Positions 22,501 through 64,000 of a stretch of DNA of 64,000 nt are shown one piece after another (position 1 is the first letter of the stretch; the number at the start of each line of letters is the position of its first letter). This stretch comes from Eleginops maclovinus (taxonomy: Eukaryota > Chordata > Actinopteri > Perciformes > Eleginopidae), in contig NC_086352.1 of assembly GCF_036324505.1 (NCBI RefSeq), positions 28,228,312-28,292,311 of the forward strand. Direction: 5' to 3'. Made by a program: the position numbers and the translations under genes. A model generated the notes under the pieces. The model was given only the letters and a program-made list of their open reading frames with translations, did no database searches and was not told the origin of the DNA.

Positions 22501-25500
22501 AAACTCTAACTCTGCTCAAGCTGGTGTTGACATCCGCTTGCACAGTATACAGTTGTATTCGCCCCGCCAGTTAAAGCAGCATGTGATTGTTTGGTTTTGC
22601 TACATAAACTCCCTCTGCAGATGTTCAGCCTGTTTTACAGTATGCAAACAGTCCAGTAAATATAGTCGAAGGTATTTACTAGGGGCTTTAAGTGGCTTTT
22701 GCGTGTGTTATTTTCTCTCATGGGAAAGCGGCAGGTGAAATGACCATGGTGGTTGCATGTAATGAATAGCTCTGAAATGAGTTTGCTTGATGACTCAACT
22801 GATTGCACACTCTGGGAAGCTGTTGTTTTTAAAGATTTTGAGGGTTCATCACTGTAATTCTCCCATACCTTCCTGACAGCAGTAAATCAGAGGTGATGTT
22901 GTTGTTGTTTCCCCTCCTTTTTTATGGATTCATCAATCCGGTACGTCAAACCTACACAACTTCAATGTCTTCATGCTCTACATAATTTCTACTACAGCCA
23001 GTAAGTTAGCGTTACATCCAAAACAAGTCATATCATACCCGTGTATACGGCATTGTTTTGCACGAGTGATTGAGGACTGGTCTAGATGAAAGCTGGAAGT
23101 GCCTGCAGGCTCTCGGAACATAATCCTGTCATTTCATCCACTTCTAATACCACCCATGATGCTTGGATGGTGCCATATTTTTTCTTGCTCTACCACATAT
23201 GAAATTAAATGTAATCAATACCATGATTCTGAGTACTCAGTATTAAGAAGTTGTTGATGCAGCCACAGGCTCTTGTGTGATGATTCATAAATATGCTGCT
23301 TCAGACGATTACTGCTATTTTTTTCCCCTCTAATTGTTGATGACACCAGATTTAAATCACCATCTGTGTTGCCCAGACCTGCATGTTGTTTTGTTACAGA
23401 CAGAATTTAAGACTGCTGGGATAACATGCACAGAGTGAAATGGCACTTTTGATTCAGTATTAAGCTTCATTTTTATGAGAAACATCTGGATCAGAAGTCG
23501 TCAAAGTATCAAGTTAAGCAATGGTCCCGGAAGCTATACAGCGCAAGAGGAAGATTTTAAAACATGAAAAGGCTTTATTTACTTTTCCCGTTCTGTATTC
23601 TGTGGATGAGATTATTATTAACATTTATCTGCACAGATTAGGTGCATGATGTGATCCATCGTCCTAGGACTGAGTAGACCCTGAAGTTACATCACCTATC
23701 CAAGTTAACCTGCAGTCAGAATGCTCTCTGCATGCCTGTGTTATATTTGACCTTCAAAAGGTATTTAAAGAAGAAACATTCCTCTGTTTCATTACAGTGT
23801 TTTAAAAGTAAGAAAATGGATCGTGCAGCAGTGAGTCCTTCTCTACATTAACACCCCATGTCACTCTCTACTCCTAACAAGCTCATTAGCGTAAATCAGT
23901 GGCAGCTGGTGCAGAGTGAACAGAAGTCTGACTCTCACAGTTAAACGTGTAAGCAGATAATATTAGTCTTACATTAATGAACCAGCAAGATTACAGAAGG
24001 ATCTAAAATCTAATTTAGCACCAAAAAACAATATTGGTAAGGGCATTGGTAAGATGTGTTGTTAATGTTGTTGTGAAGGAAATGTTTCGTTTACATTTTT
24101 AAAACGCTCAGCTCAAATTAAATGATTAGACAGCTGACCACCTGTGCTGTAGCTTAAGTACTAACAAAAGCCGTGTTTGTAGTTTAACTGCATCGCGTTT
24201 GTTTGGATTGCTAATAATCATATTTGGGCCTATTAGTGGTGGCAACTTGTTGACTTTTCCTGCTATATTTAGTGACTTTCTGCTGGCTACTTTCATTGGA
24301 AAAGAGCTTGCAATATTGGGCTGGGTTTTTCAATTCTAGCAGGATTCTCTAATTTCTATTTCCCAAGCATTAATATAGCAACTTTTTTGCTATGTAAAGA
24401 TTAATGGAGTAATGTCTACCTGGCCATGCATGCAAGTGCATGAGAGTGCTTTGTGGGGCTAGCTAATGGCCGCCACTTTGCACTGCCCTCACAAGCGGTT
24501 ACCACAACAACGTACAGTAGTTCCAACAGCTTTGTCTCAAAAGTATAACATTAATCTTACGATTCCCCCAAAGGCTAACGCTGTTAGCTTTGACTACTTT
24601 TGCCATTGTTAGCACTGTTGGTGCAGTTAGCGCCGTAAGCGGCTAGCTAAGGTCTCAGACGTCACTGTTCTGAGGGCCATGTCGAGGCTTTCACTGGAAT
24701 AAAGATAACGTTTGGAGTATTGGCTTAAAATTAACTTGTGTGGTTCAGTGCTTTACCACATACACAAAGGCCTGGAGCCACTTTCAATTTTGGACATTTC
24801 ATTTCTTTTTACAGATTTGCAGCAATTTAAGGAAAATGGAAGGACATAAGAGGCTCTCCCAAAAAATCATATTCTGAAGACGTTCTGATCTGGCTTGTTA
24901 GTGGTATACATTTGGAAAGTCCTCCAGGTACACTACGATATTTAACGTTGGATAGAAATTGGAGGTTTTCGCCAGACAGCAATAAGCTATAAAGCATGTA
25001 TAACTTCCTGTCTGCAGCTGTGTTCAGGCTGCATGTAATGTATATGATTTTTCACACCCTCACCGGCAGTCTTTCATCAGTGCTGCTGTGTGAAACCCAG
25101 TCCAGCCATCAAGTTTCACCATTCATACTGGCAGGCTGCCAAGATCATAAAAAACCTGAAAGAGAGGGGGGCGGGGTAGGACAGGGGGTGTAACATGCCA
25201 ACTCTACCCCACCCCCCACTAATGTCTTTGAGGAGTGGTTAAGTGCCTCTTCAGCTCAGAATACTCTTATTACAGAGCAGCAGACTGTAGGTTGCCAAAT
25301 GCACAAACACCCACGCACAGAAAGAGAGAGCATACGTGCATGAATGTGATGATCACTGTAAACACTTGGCTATCTTGCCCTCTGTAACCAGGAGGACTAA
25401 ACAGTGAGGCGTGCTCAGTAAAGATGGAACTATAGGGAGGGATGAAGACAATGTCTCTACAAGCCGAGACAAGCACAGAGTCCCGGGAGCACTTAACTTA

Positions 25501-28299
25501 TCATTATATATACATATACAGGTAAAGAGGAGACACTCACTGCTGGCGGAAACATTAGCTATAAAAGTTACGACCTGAGAGTCATCAGAAAACATTATCA
25601 TTACCAATCCAATATGATTTTATAATCATTTCCAACCCTTGTCTTACTGCATGGACACTCGTAAAAAGCTACAGCTAGACATGACTGTACATTCCCCTTC
25701 AAAATTACCATGAAATTCCACTTCATGGTGTCCTTGCTGAGAACAAAGACGGAATGTCATACTAAAACAGATTTAACTTTGCAGTAAAACCTCTTGAGAT
25801 TTTTGGAGACTATTTTGCTTCAGCGTCTGATGCCTACAAACAAGGAAGGCTGTAGTATCTGTATGAGTTGCAGCAGACGTTCACCTAACTCCAAAGTGAA
25901 CCCATCTGGGCAATATGAGACTCTGGAATTCAAATGACGATGGCCCATACCAAACATGTTTTTTTTTATGTTGAAATGTGACCCCAGAGATAACGACATG
26001 TTATGATAAATTCAACAGTTTGTCCTTTAGTGTGTGGACAGTTAGTTTGACTGTCCTCAGAGTTTCCCACTCACAACAGGATATCTGAGCGTATATATTG
26101 AAAAAGTTAAATATTTCAAATCTGTGCAGCCAGGGTAGACTAACGCTAGAGGAATATTTGGCAAAATCCTCTTTAAAACCATTAACAAATTGACAAACCT
26201 GCTGCCTCAAATACTCACTACAGAACTGAAAGATCTGCCTCTAAAAAAAAGAAAAGAGAAATGCATTATTTTCTCAAGTTTGATGGATAAACCTACAGTG
26301 ATCAGCCCTTTGAGGAATTTGTTTTTGTTTTTGACTAAATGAAAGCATGTATAACTGATTTATGTGTTGATTGTGAACTAATGGGCTTGAGAACATGTTT
26401 TGTGTTTATGAGATTTATAATGAAATATTGCCAGATTTATTGTTAAAAATATGGTTTAATATGAACTTATTTAACGTCATGTCAAGCTGCAAAAATGTAA
26501 TAAATGTAGTCCTCTCGGTAACCTTATAATTAACCCAAACAAATGTGTTTTTAAGGAGACAAGACCACTGCACAATCAGTTTGACAAACATCCTCTAACC
26601 ACGCTCTGCTGAGTGCTACTGCCTGTCTGATGTAGATTTATGGCACTGCAGGCTCATGTTGTCTGCAAGTCTTCATGTGTTGGTTAGTAAATCATTCCTT
26701 TGGCTTCAGATGACTGCAACATCACATCCTGTGTACTGGTGAGTGATCTGATACTGCATAATATTTACCCTGGCGACATGACCCCATGTTGTCAAAAACA
26801 AGCCGAGTAGTAACGGATACTGACAGTGGAGATCACAGAGAAGATGGCTGACATCCCTGCAACACTGGGTGCAGAATGTAATTCTGTCTTGCTTCCTCTG
26901 TTATGTCTGCACGGCTCAAGTTGATAGTTCAAGGTTGCGTGTTGAGGTTGTAGCAAGGCTGAGATGAATCTGCGCCTTTGTGACAGGACTTAGTGGAGGT
27001 GGTGCTCTGAGTTCACTGAAAGGCCATGTGGTTGCTTCATCCCTGTCGAGTTATCCCATAACTGGGAAACTGAAGATGACCTGCTACTGCCTCATACATC
27101 ACAAGACGTGCTCTGACTGTAGAACAAAACCTGCTAAAATGGGACGTGCTACTTCAAACGTAAAGGTCAAAACAAAAGTGATGCCTGATGGGTAGAGTTA
27201 CAAAAAAGAGGAAATTTGAGACGTCTCTTTTGTAAAATGTAAGGCTGCTTTGCAGTGATTAACATAGAAAGGTGTCCTGACGTGTAGATGAGGTTTATCT
27301 CTTTAAAGCAGTCACCTGGTGAAACGGTAGAGTGGGAGGAGGTGAGGAGAGGGTGACGGGATGTGGGGAGCAGAGCAGAAGCAATAAAGATAAAAAGAGA
27401 CAAAAGCCTGAGATGTGTGAAACTTCAAAGTTACACTCACAGATCCTTCACTGAAGTTGCAAAACACACATATAGGCATTAAGTTGCTGTATTGCACTAG
27501 TATTATGTGATAGGAAACCAAACATCTTTTTAAAAAAGCATTTTGCTAAATGTCTTTTATAGGTTCTCCTGTAGTTCCGCACTTTGAGATTGCTGAAATG
27601 AAAAGTGCAATACAAATAAAATGTATTATTATTATTAGTATTATTATTAAAACCTAAATTAGATTGCAGTAAACTATTTGGACTATTTCGGCTCAAAATG
27701 AAAGTCCTATACAACTAAACTGCAACCTCAATTATATTATGAAGATAATTTATTTCCTCAGATTACTGTTGCAATTGCAAAGGTTAATGTCATATATTGA
27801 AAGAAAAACAACTACTTAGTTGAGTTGAGAAAAAAGATCATGACTTCAAATAAGTATGTAATTTAAGTTACAATTGAAAATATAAATGTGAAGTGCAACA
27901 CACCATTTGTAATCCGGAATATTGAAGGATATTTAGATTATTAATGGATTTTCCTTTCTTTACTACTGAAGAGGATAAGGGCCACGTGAACATTTTTTGG
28001 AGATATGACCAAAAGTTGTTGTCAAAAAATGTTGTTCTTTGCAAAAAGTCCGAATTTTGACTTTAATCTCAGAACTAAAAAACAAATTAACTAGTGGGCA
28101 GGTCTTAAATAAATCTTCACGTGTTGCCCTTATCCTCTTCTGTACTGTACTCACTCTAACTGTCAAATACCTGGTCATTTTAAAGTTAGCCACCGGACAA
28201 TTTTCTTATTTCACTGCTAATAAAGTTTTCTAGTATATGTTTCAAAGCGGATCCTCATCACCTTCATGATGTCGAGGTTGTGTCACCTTTAATTTTGGA

Positions 28300-28361
28300 G
28301 TAGCTGCTGGGCTGTGATTGGAAGAGAGGGGCGTGTTTACAGCAGGAATGCAACGCTCAGG

Positions 28362-28420
<59 letters not shown>

Positions 28421-28500
28421 ACACACACACACACACACAGACAGTGCGCTCACACAGCTAGTGACGGTGGACTAGTGGAGCACTGCTAGTGTCTCTCTGC
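28300..28500 (+). promoter_or_regulatory. adamtsl5: Candidate adamtsl5 promoter region
   Basis: An inverted CCAAT box (ATTGG, 28317-28321) and a GC/KLF-like GGGGCGTG (28328-28335) lie just upstream of a (GA)n(CA)n microsatellite (28364-28439) and about 0.8 kb before the inferred start codon. I see no TATA box at a convincing distance. The start site is inferred only from position and rising GC content. Confidence 0.35.
28364..28439. repeat. (GA)n(CA)n microsatellite
   Basis: About 55 bp of GA dinucleotide run directly into about 20 bp of CA. The tract sits at the presumed promoter/leader border of adamtsl5. GA tracts near fish promoters can bind GAGA-type factors, but no function is shown here. 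Confidence 0.95.
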
Positions 28501-29117
28501 GCTCTTTACTGGGGTTTTCCGCCACACATTGGACCTGTTTGGACTGGGAGAAAGGACTAAAATAGAAGAAGCAGCCACTGGAGCTACCTGCTGAGAAAGT
28601 AGTCCGGTGCAGAACTGAGATCACCTGCTGGAGGCGTAAAGGCGAATCACACTTCAAGGACAATCAATCAATGGAATAACGTGTAGTTCCATTGATTGAT
28701 TAATTAAAACTAGTGTTTTTTTGTATTTGTTTTAAGAAGAAACAGGAACTTAGTGCCAGAGAAAACGTAAGAGCACCTGGACGTTCAGCAGAAGATGCGC
28801 AATACTTTTTTGCGTGTCCCGAAAGACCAAACTAATCGGATGTGTTTTGGGAACTAACATCTGGTGGATGGAGAAGCTTTGCAGCTTAAAAAAAACAAAG
28901 TTATTTAAAAGTTTCTCTTTACAAAAATAGCAAAAGCATTATAAACTCCAGGAGACAGTGCGATATGGATTGTGTTGCTTCTGAAATCCGTGAGTCGGAG
29001 GCTGCAGCTGGGATGCACATCGCATCTGAGCCGCGACGTTTCACACCATGATGCGGCAACATAACTGCACCTGACAACGAATGTCACAGACCTTAATCCA
29101 CTCCAGACGGATCTAAT
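28440..29117 (+). other. adamtsl5: Candidate adamtsl5 5' leader with uORFs
   Basis: Lies between the microsatellite and the inferred ATG. It carries at least six ATG triplets upstream of the main start: a two-codon uORF at 28671, then ORFs starting at 28794, 28868, 28965, 29048 and 29081, all ended by stops before the main ATG. The exact transcript start and any leader intron are unknown. Confidence 0.4.
28662..28701 (+). other. Perfect 15-bp hairpin in the leader
   Basis: Positions 28662-28676 pair perfectly with 28687-28701, leaving the 10-nt loop TAACGTGTAG. The ATG of a two-codon uORF (ATG GAA TAA) starts inside the left arm and its stop lies in the loop. Confidence 0.8.

Positions 29118-58219
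<29,102 letters not shown>

Positions 58220-58298
<79 letters not shown>
58220..58298. repeat. (GT)n directly after the adamtsl5 stop
   Basis: 79 bp of GT begin with the first base after the TGA stop codon. Confidence 0.97.
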
Positions 58299-58299
<1 letters not shown>

Positions 58300-58569
58300 C
58301 AGAAAATGGAGCTCATACTGAAGCTTTATCACATCCAATGTTTCATTTCTGGACCTTTGAAACCCTATCTGACTACATCCGATCCGTGCGATGGTCTGGT
58401 GTATTCCAGAGTGGCATTGCTGCAGAAAATTGACAGCTGGATAGAAAACAGACAATTTAAAACTCGCCACATTAAGAAGACAAAAAGAAAATCCATGTTT
58501 ATTTAAAAGCTTTACCAGCTTACTGTACCATATAGAGCACTTTAGGTGGATGCTTGTGCCTACCTTTAA

Positions 58570-59350
58570 AGGGATAGTCCGGCGAAAATTGACCCCAGGG
58601 TCTTGTTCTGCACGAAAACTGATCAAGTAAGCCCTCCAGAGAGTTTTTTTCGTTCATCAACCAGTATTGAGCTTGCCCGGAAAAACCGGGAGCAACGCTA
58701 ATAGCCAAAATGGATTACAGTGCATTTGATCGGGGCAGTGGCCAGAACGCTTCCAAAACAGCTTTTTTTTAACCACTAACATTGCTCAAAATAGCACCAA
58801 ACCTCTGCAGTAGCATGACTAGGGTCCCATTCCATGGAAATTTATATCTAGTGATTGTTGACATGGAAATGAAAGGAGTTGCCTGTAACTTACATGCAAC
58901 TCCTTTCATTTGAATTATACATTCCAAAACATTCCTCCTTGAACTGAACTCCAGTGCATTCGACAATCGACTTATGCGGACTTTCCTTGGAGAGGAGTCG
59001 GTATTGGGGGGCAGTTGGTGAGTCTTGTAAAACAGTTATTTTTAATAAACTTCGGGTTTGCAAACTACGTTGTTGGTGTTCCATTTTATGTGTAGGGACC
59101 CTAGTCATGCTACTGCAGAGGTTGGTGCTATTTCGAGTAATGTTAGTGGTTAGAAAATGCCGTTTTGGAAGCGTTCTGCGCACTGCCCCGATCGAATGCA
59201 CTGTAAGCCATTTTGGCTATTAGCGTTGCTCCCGGTTTTTTCCGGGCAAGCTCAATACTGGTTGATGAACGAAAAAAACTCTCTGGATGGCTTACTTGAT
59301 CAGTTTTCATGCAGAAAATACCTGGGGTCAATTTTCGCCGGACTATCCCT
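58570..59350. mobile_element. TTAA-flanked foldback MITE
   Basis: Ends are AGGGATAGTCC and its reverse complement, each bordered by TTAA (58566-58569 and 59351-59354). Terminal inverted repeats are about 260 bp (58570-58835 and 59094-59350) with few mismatches. The about 250-bp centre contains its own short hairpin at about 58868-58912. There is no coding capacity. TTAA targets point to a Kolobok- or piggyBac-type mobiliser; the class is inferred. Confidence 0.85.
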
Positions 59351-61017
59351 TTAACACGTACCAAAGAGAAGAACATTGACTGAAATGGCCTTTTTGTTTA
59401 TTGCTGGTTTTTCACAGCTATCATTCAATTGTTTTATATTATTATATTTTTGTGTGTGCGTACATTTATAGAAAAACCACCTCAAAACACTAAACACAGC
59501 AACATTAAACACCATTTTGAGTATGTCCTTGACTTATTTTCTGGGATAGACAGACTCATTCAAACATTTCCAGAAGCTTAGTTAAGTTGGTATAACAGTA
59601 AATGCTTCAGTCAACTATTAATATTAGGTGTTGGAATTTAGTCTCAGTCCCTCAAAGTTTAAGCATAAGGAGCTGGCTTTTCCAGAGCTTCTATAACATA
59701 AGCCAAAATGTCTTCAAAATGTGCCAGACAATTTGAAAAATAATCTTACACTGGTATTAAATATCATTATCTCTCCTTCAAACAGCACATGTAACTGCAG
59801 CTCAATTCAAGTTCATTGTGCATGTCACAGCAATTAGGACTTTAATCAAAGGTGGATTTTTCTTTTGGTTTTAACACCAGATATAGTAACAACATATTGC
59901 TTCACAATATATAGTTATGTATAAAAAAGCTTAAAGCAAAACACATTAAGTTGTGTGTCACTTGTTGTTTAACATATTCATGATGTCTGTTCCTTTTGTG
60001 GTATTCATTTTTATAGCGTGTTAAATCAGGTCTGCTTTGTGATACTCTATGTAAAAGACATTATGAAATGAACAGCATTTTATTGCACGGCACTGATTAG
60101 CTACAAATATACTAAAGCATCATTTGACTAATTGTTTGGGAAAACTTGCAGATTAATAGTCAGTTAACTTCTGTGCCTTGTGTTATGCATTTCATATATA
60201 ACACTTTTTTTTCAAACCTCATCTACATGTGCCAAAAGTGTAAACATAATAATGACGCGTTATTCTTAATATGAAAGTATTTAGATGTTCTCACAAAAAA
60301 CAACAACATTGTGTTGATTTGGTATTAAAGCTGAATAAACATGTTAAAGTGATTTGTGTTCTCTACCACACAGTCCAAAGGTTTTCCCACTAGTTTATCA
60401 AATTGGTATTATTATTTTTGTTGACAGATCCCTTTAAGTTTTCCTCAGAACTACTGCAGAGGACACACTGATTTTGATCAAACAAATTGCGTGAAGAAAA
60501 ACTTGGTAACATATTTTACGTCCCTTGTTTGTCATACTTAGTTAGCCTCGTGGATAACATTAGCAGCCTAGCTAACGTCACTGCCTTAAGCAAAAAACTA
60601 CTGTAAGAATCCCAAAGAACTAGAAACCCATATGTAAGTGCAATGATAAAGGCATTGGTTAGACACCTGGTATTAAGTAGGCATATTTTGTATCTTTCTG
60701 AAATAGCAGAAAGAGTGTTTCTATTACTCTCCCTCTTCTTTGCATCCTTTGTCAAAAGGGTACTTTTGCAGGGTAACTTCCCCAGTTACTCCCATTCTTT
60801 CCAGTCCTGGGGATGGATACTGTTATGTATTCTGTTGCATTACAGTGAGTCAAATGCTTTATAGCAGGCAGTGATGCAAAGTATGTCTAGGGCTTTTATT
60901 TTGAAAGGGAAAATGAGAACCGGAGGCAGATAGAATTTAATCATAAAGTCTTATTTACGTGTTGAATTCAAATCATTTATTAAAATGTGAAAAATAACTA
61001 AAGAAATTATTTAATTT

Positions 61018-61170
61018 GGTGGAGTTAAAGTATGCCATTTACTTCTGAATTGTAGTGGGGTAGAAGTACAAAGTAGAAAGATAAAAGAGAATACTCAAGT
61101 GAAGTATAATTCCCTTAAAACTGTCATTAAGTGCAGTATTTGTGTAAATATACTTAGTTAATTGACAATG
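61018..61170. repeat. AGTACTC-family dispersed repeat
   Basis: GTAGAAGTACAAAGTAGAAAG, then ATACTCAAGTGAAGTATAAT and AAGTGCAGTATTTG...ATACTTAGTTA match the family at 19066 and 42690. Shorter relics of the same type are at about 43840-43910 and 51140-51190. Confidence 0.6.
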
Positions 61171-61772
61171 GTCACAAGGCCGTTAATTGTCTAAAGTAAT
61201 AATTAATAAGTGCATAATTAGTCATTAATTAATGACTTGAAGGCATGTGTGTAAATGCTCATAGAAGCTCCCGAGAAGCTCAATCACTTCTTTCCATCTT
61301 CCTCGACTTTTGGTCATCCTCCTCTTCCTCTTCTGTCTCTCCACCTTTATCCTGCTCTTCACTGTCAGAATCCACTGCAGTCCTCATCTTTTATAAAAGT
61401 GTTAATGTCAGGATTTGTATCAGTTACCACACAAGCAGTTTATGAGGATTTCTTGTTACTGTCCTGTCGCCTACAGAGAATTTGCATCCTGTGTTTGTCA
61501 CTACATTTGTATTCTGTAACCTTTAAACTGCATTGATCTGGAATATATCCAACAGATAAAAAAATAACAATTGCTCTTCTGCATTATTATTACAGTAATT
61601 AGCGATATTAGCAGTAGTAAAGGGAGGAGTAGGCCTACATGTTTTAATTGTTATAGCAGAACTTGTAGCAGAGGAAGGAGCAGCAGCAACAGCAGAAAGA
61701 GTAAACAATTAGCGTAACCTTACTGTCCAAAGCAAGAAAGATGTAAGGATCCCAAAAGAATTACATATATGT

Positions 61773-61816
61773 TCCATCCATCCATCCATCCATCCACTCA
61801 TCCATCTATCTATAGA
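61773..61816. repeat. (TCCA)n/(TCTA)n tetranucleotide repeat
   Basis: About six TCCA units, then TCTATCTA. It is followed to about 61910 by GCTAGCTAAC-type words repeated in both orientations, a pattern frequent in fish non-coding DNA. Confidence 0.85.
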
Positions 61817-64000
61817 TGAAGCTAGCTAACAATCCGTTTCTATCTAACAAGTTAGCTAGCTAACGTTAGCCAGCCTTCTAACAAGCTAGTTAGCGAAGTC
61901 AGCTAGCAATCGCATATTCATGGCTCTCGCAATTAAAATTGGCAGCCTTTTTTAAAAGCAGACTGAGCGCTATACAGCCAGCAACCTCTCACAGTGCCAA
62001 ACATCGCTGTAAATTCTCAAATATAAATTTTTCAGATAACATAATAACATAATATTACAGGCTACATGATCAATAAAGTGTCTCCCCTGAAAAAACGTTC
62101 TAACTTAATAAGAGTTCATTTACAAGATTACAAGCAATTTCTCCGTAAAGAAAACCTTGATTAAGCTGGCGACGCATATGCAAAGTAATAGAAATTTCGC
62201 CTTGAATGGTACAGAGCAACCGGATGTACCAACACATAATAGGGCAAAGTGGAAGTGCCCTCGAGCCAGTGAAGTATAAGGTCAATAGGGAACCAACCTA
62301 CAGTAACACTACAGTGTCAATTGTTCTAAAGTCATTACATTTTATTCATTTTTTATTTTATCAACATTTACTTAGTAACGGTAAATTAAAGCAAAGACCT
62401 ATAGCCACTTTAACAAACCAGACATGAAAACAGACGTGATCGTAAGAAAACATTGTATTTACAAAAAATCTTCACATCTAGAACAAAGGAAACATTACAT
62501 TAAACTACAGATAATTTATTCCTTTTGGACTGAGCCAGATTACAGTGTCCCTTCAGTTTAGAAACCATTAATTCCCAGGTTTCCACATACCAACATCTAC
62601 ACAAACATGTGGGGGGCTTCTTTAGATCACACGGTTCACCTCAGCAGACATGTCTATTTCATTTGAAGGCATGAGACAGAGAGCTTCTATCCCCTCTGAA
62701 AGAGACTTTTAGTACTTTTTTGATTTTTGAGCACTCATGGTTTCAATTTTTTTAAGCTTTCAAAAGACAGTAAAAACGTAAAACAAAATGTAAACAAGAG
62801 TAAAAGTGAATGTACTGTAGAGCAACATTTTGTGAGCATGCATTCCTTGTTGAGTCAAATGCAAAGTATTTTTGCCTCAATTTTACAAACGCTTGTGTTG
62901 ACTTTTAAAGAACATCATACATTTCTGTCTAGCTGCCCCTCCGTCAATGCAGAGAAAATACTGAAACAGAATCCCTGTGACCCGGGACACGTTAGGTTTT
63001 TTTTTTTAAACACATGAACAAATCTTTCTTTGGCTATGTACTGGAAATCACAACGAATGGTTACAAGTTCAACTTTTCACCAAACACAGAGACAACATCT
63101 GAGATTATGTTTGGTTAGAACTATTATGATCTTGCTTTATGCGTTTATCAGTTTAGTGGTTTATTTTTGACGTTTTCTCAATGTCATGTCTGTTTTAACT
63201 TCCTGTCTTGTGTTTGTTCTGCCCTTATTAGTTTCACCTGTTTTCCATTAGCCCTTCAACCACCTGTCCTCCAGTACACCTGCACTTCCTCCCGTCATCA
63301 GTTGTTTGTTTTTAAATCTTGGACCCTTGTATCTCATGTTACATGAAGTCTGTTCTGTCTGCATTGCATCTGGATTATTTATTGATTTATGCATCCAGAT
63401 TATTTTTCATTTATTTTTAAGGACACCACTGGCGTATATCTACCTTAATATTCCCGTAACACATTTTTCTATTAATTTTAACGAATATCCCTATGCAATG
63501 CATACATTTGTAGCTAATTAAATGTACAGGAAGGACTATCTCATGCTTTCGAGGTCATATTTGAACCATCAGTCAATGCAATCAATCCTGAACTTCGAGA
63601 AAGATTTGTTCATGATCAAAACCATCATCTAAGTTTAGAGGAATAACAGGGCTTTCTTTTTTACGGTAGATTATTTTGCTTATAAAAAAGAAAGAAAAAA
63701 AAACAGTGGAACATCTCCTCTAGAATTAGGAGTGCAAATATATATAAGCCGCCTTTGTTGTATTCTTAAAAGACTAAATACAGCCCATAATTGAATGTAA
63801 TACTAATTTAAGTTCATAAATGTATCTATGTTTACAATTACTTACTATAATTCCCACATTTTACATTATACTTCTGATCCCTTTGGCAATTCATACTGTA
63901 ATTGTGTTTCCAAACCACAGTCAGGTCCTCACTAGTGGTTAACTGCATATAGACTGTGACATCATAAAGTCTTTATCCAGTTCTTCTTATATCAACAGAG

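Larger units (their letters stand above)
16126..28299. other. Intergenic region between crtc3 and adamtsl5
   Basis: About 12 kb with no protein-coding gene that I can support. Contains MITE copy C, the (GT)n at 17773, and the composite repeat at 19060-19500. A TATATATATA stretch at 17564-17573 precedes a modestly GC-richer segment. About 20 kb to 28 kb is AT-rich and mostly featureless, with a cluster of GCTAGC/GTTAGC words at about 24460-24655. Confidence 0.55.
58220..60360 (+). other. adamtsl5: Probable adamtsl5 3' UTR
   Basis: Opens with an 79-bp (GT)n immediately after the stop. The first AATAAA hexamers downstream are 59044-59049, inside a foldback transposon, and 60334-60339, followed by a GT-rich stretch. 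No closer signal is visible, so the transposon is probably transcribed as part of the UTR. The end point is inferred. Confidence 0.45.
60361..64000. other. Downstream region, no gene recognised
   Basis: AT-rich. It contains an AGTACTC-family repeat (61018-61170), a tetranucleotide repeat (61773) and TTCACCTGTTTTCCATTAGC-type words at about 63230 that recall a common fish repeat. The stretch 62440-62720 could be the 3' UTR of a minus-strand neighbour, but I see no coding exon to support it. Confidence 0.45.

Noticed and set aside
61773..61910. Regularly repeated words suggesting an array such as CRISPR
   Set aside because: Simple tetranucleotide repeats and GCTAGC words without spacer structure in a vertebrate genome.
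62440..63020. Possible 3' UTR or exon of a neighbouring minus-strand gene
   Set aside because: No splice-bounded coding stretch or recognisable protein; only composition and a reversed polyA-like word hint at it.

Overview
The window is nuclear DNA of a vertebrate, almost certainly a teleost fish. Coding exons are short and GC-rich with GT-AG borders and lie in AT-rich introns. (CA)n/(TG)n microsatellites are very dense, and there are Tc1-like, hAT-like and TTAA-flanked transposons, tRNA-derived SINEs and 5'-truncated LINEs of types common in ray-finned fish. I found no prokaryotic gene organisation, CRISPR array or viral gene. The species cannot be named from the sequence alone.

Two protein-coding genes were assembled by hand from splice sites and reading-frame phase, both on the + strand. 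(1) Positions 2249-13635 hold the last nine coding exons of a CREB-regulated transcription coactivator, best matched to CRTC3. The 5' part of the gene, including the CREB-binding coiled coil, lies outside the window. These exons give 486 residues ending in the conserved transactivation tail, followed by a 3' UTR of about 2.5 kb to about 16125. A 31-glutamine run encoded by mixed CAG/CAA codons (8595-8687) stands out. (2) Positions 29118-58219 hold a complete 13-exon gene for a 563-residue secreted protein with signal peptide, one thrombospondin type 1 repeat, ADAMTS-type cysteine-rich and spacer regions, a Thr/Pro/His-rich linker and a C-terminal netrin-like (NTR) domain. This is the architecture of ADAMTSL5. 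All exon phases agree and the coding length is 1692 nt. A 5' leader (about 28440-29117) contains several upstream ORFs and a perfect hairpin.

Layout: 1-13435 crtc3 exons and introns, with a degenerate 1.7-kb Tc1 element at 9228-10939; 13636-16125 crtc3 3' UTR; 16126-28300 intergenic, with no gene recognised and some dispersed repeats; 28300-29137 adamtsl5 promoter and leader; 29138-38673 a 9.5-kb first intron with a SINE and a LINE fragment; 38674-58219 the remaining adamtsl5 exons, separated by introns with very long TG/CA tracts and two hAT-like elements; 58220 to about 60360 a likely adamtsl5 3' UTR with a 781-bp foldback transposon; the rest is downstream sequence without a recognisable gene.

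The two genes are not known to act together: one encodes a nuclear cAMP/calcium-responsive coactivator, the other an extracellular-matrix glycoprotein. I found no undescribed multi-gene system. The observations most worth checking concern RNA structure and splicing: an adamtsl5 exon held between complementary (TG)n and (CA)n tracts, a long inverted-repeat transposon in the probable 3' UTR, a uORF-crowded leader, and microsatellites placed directly at splice sites.
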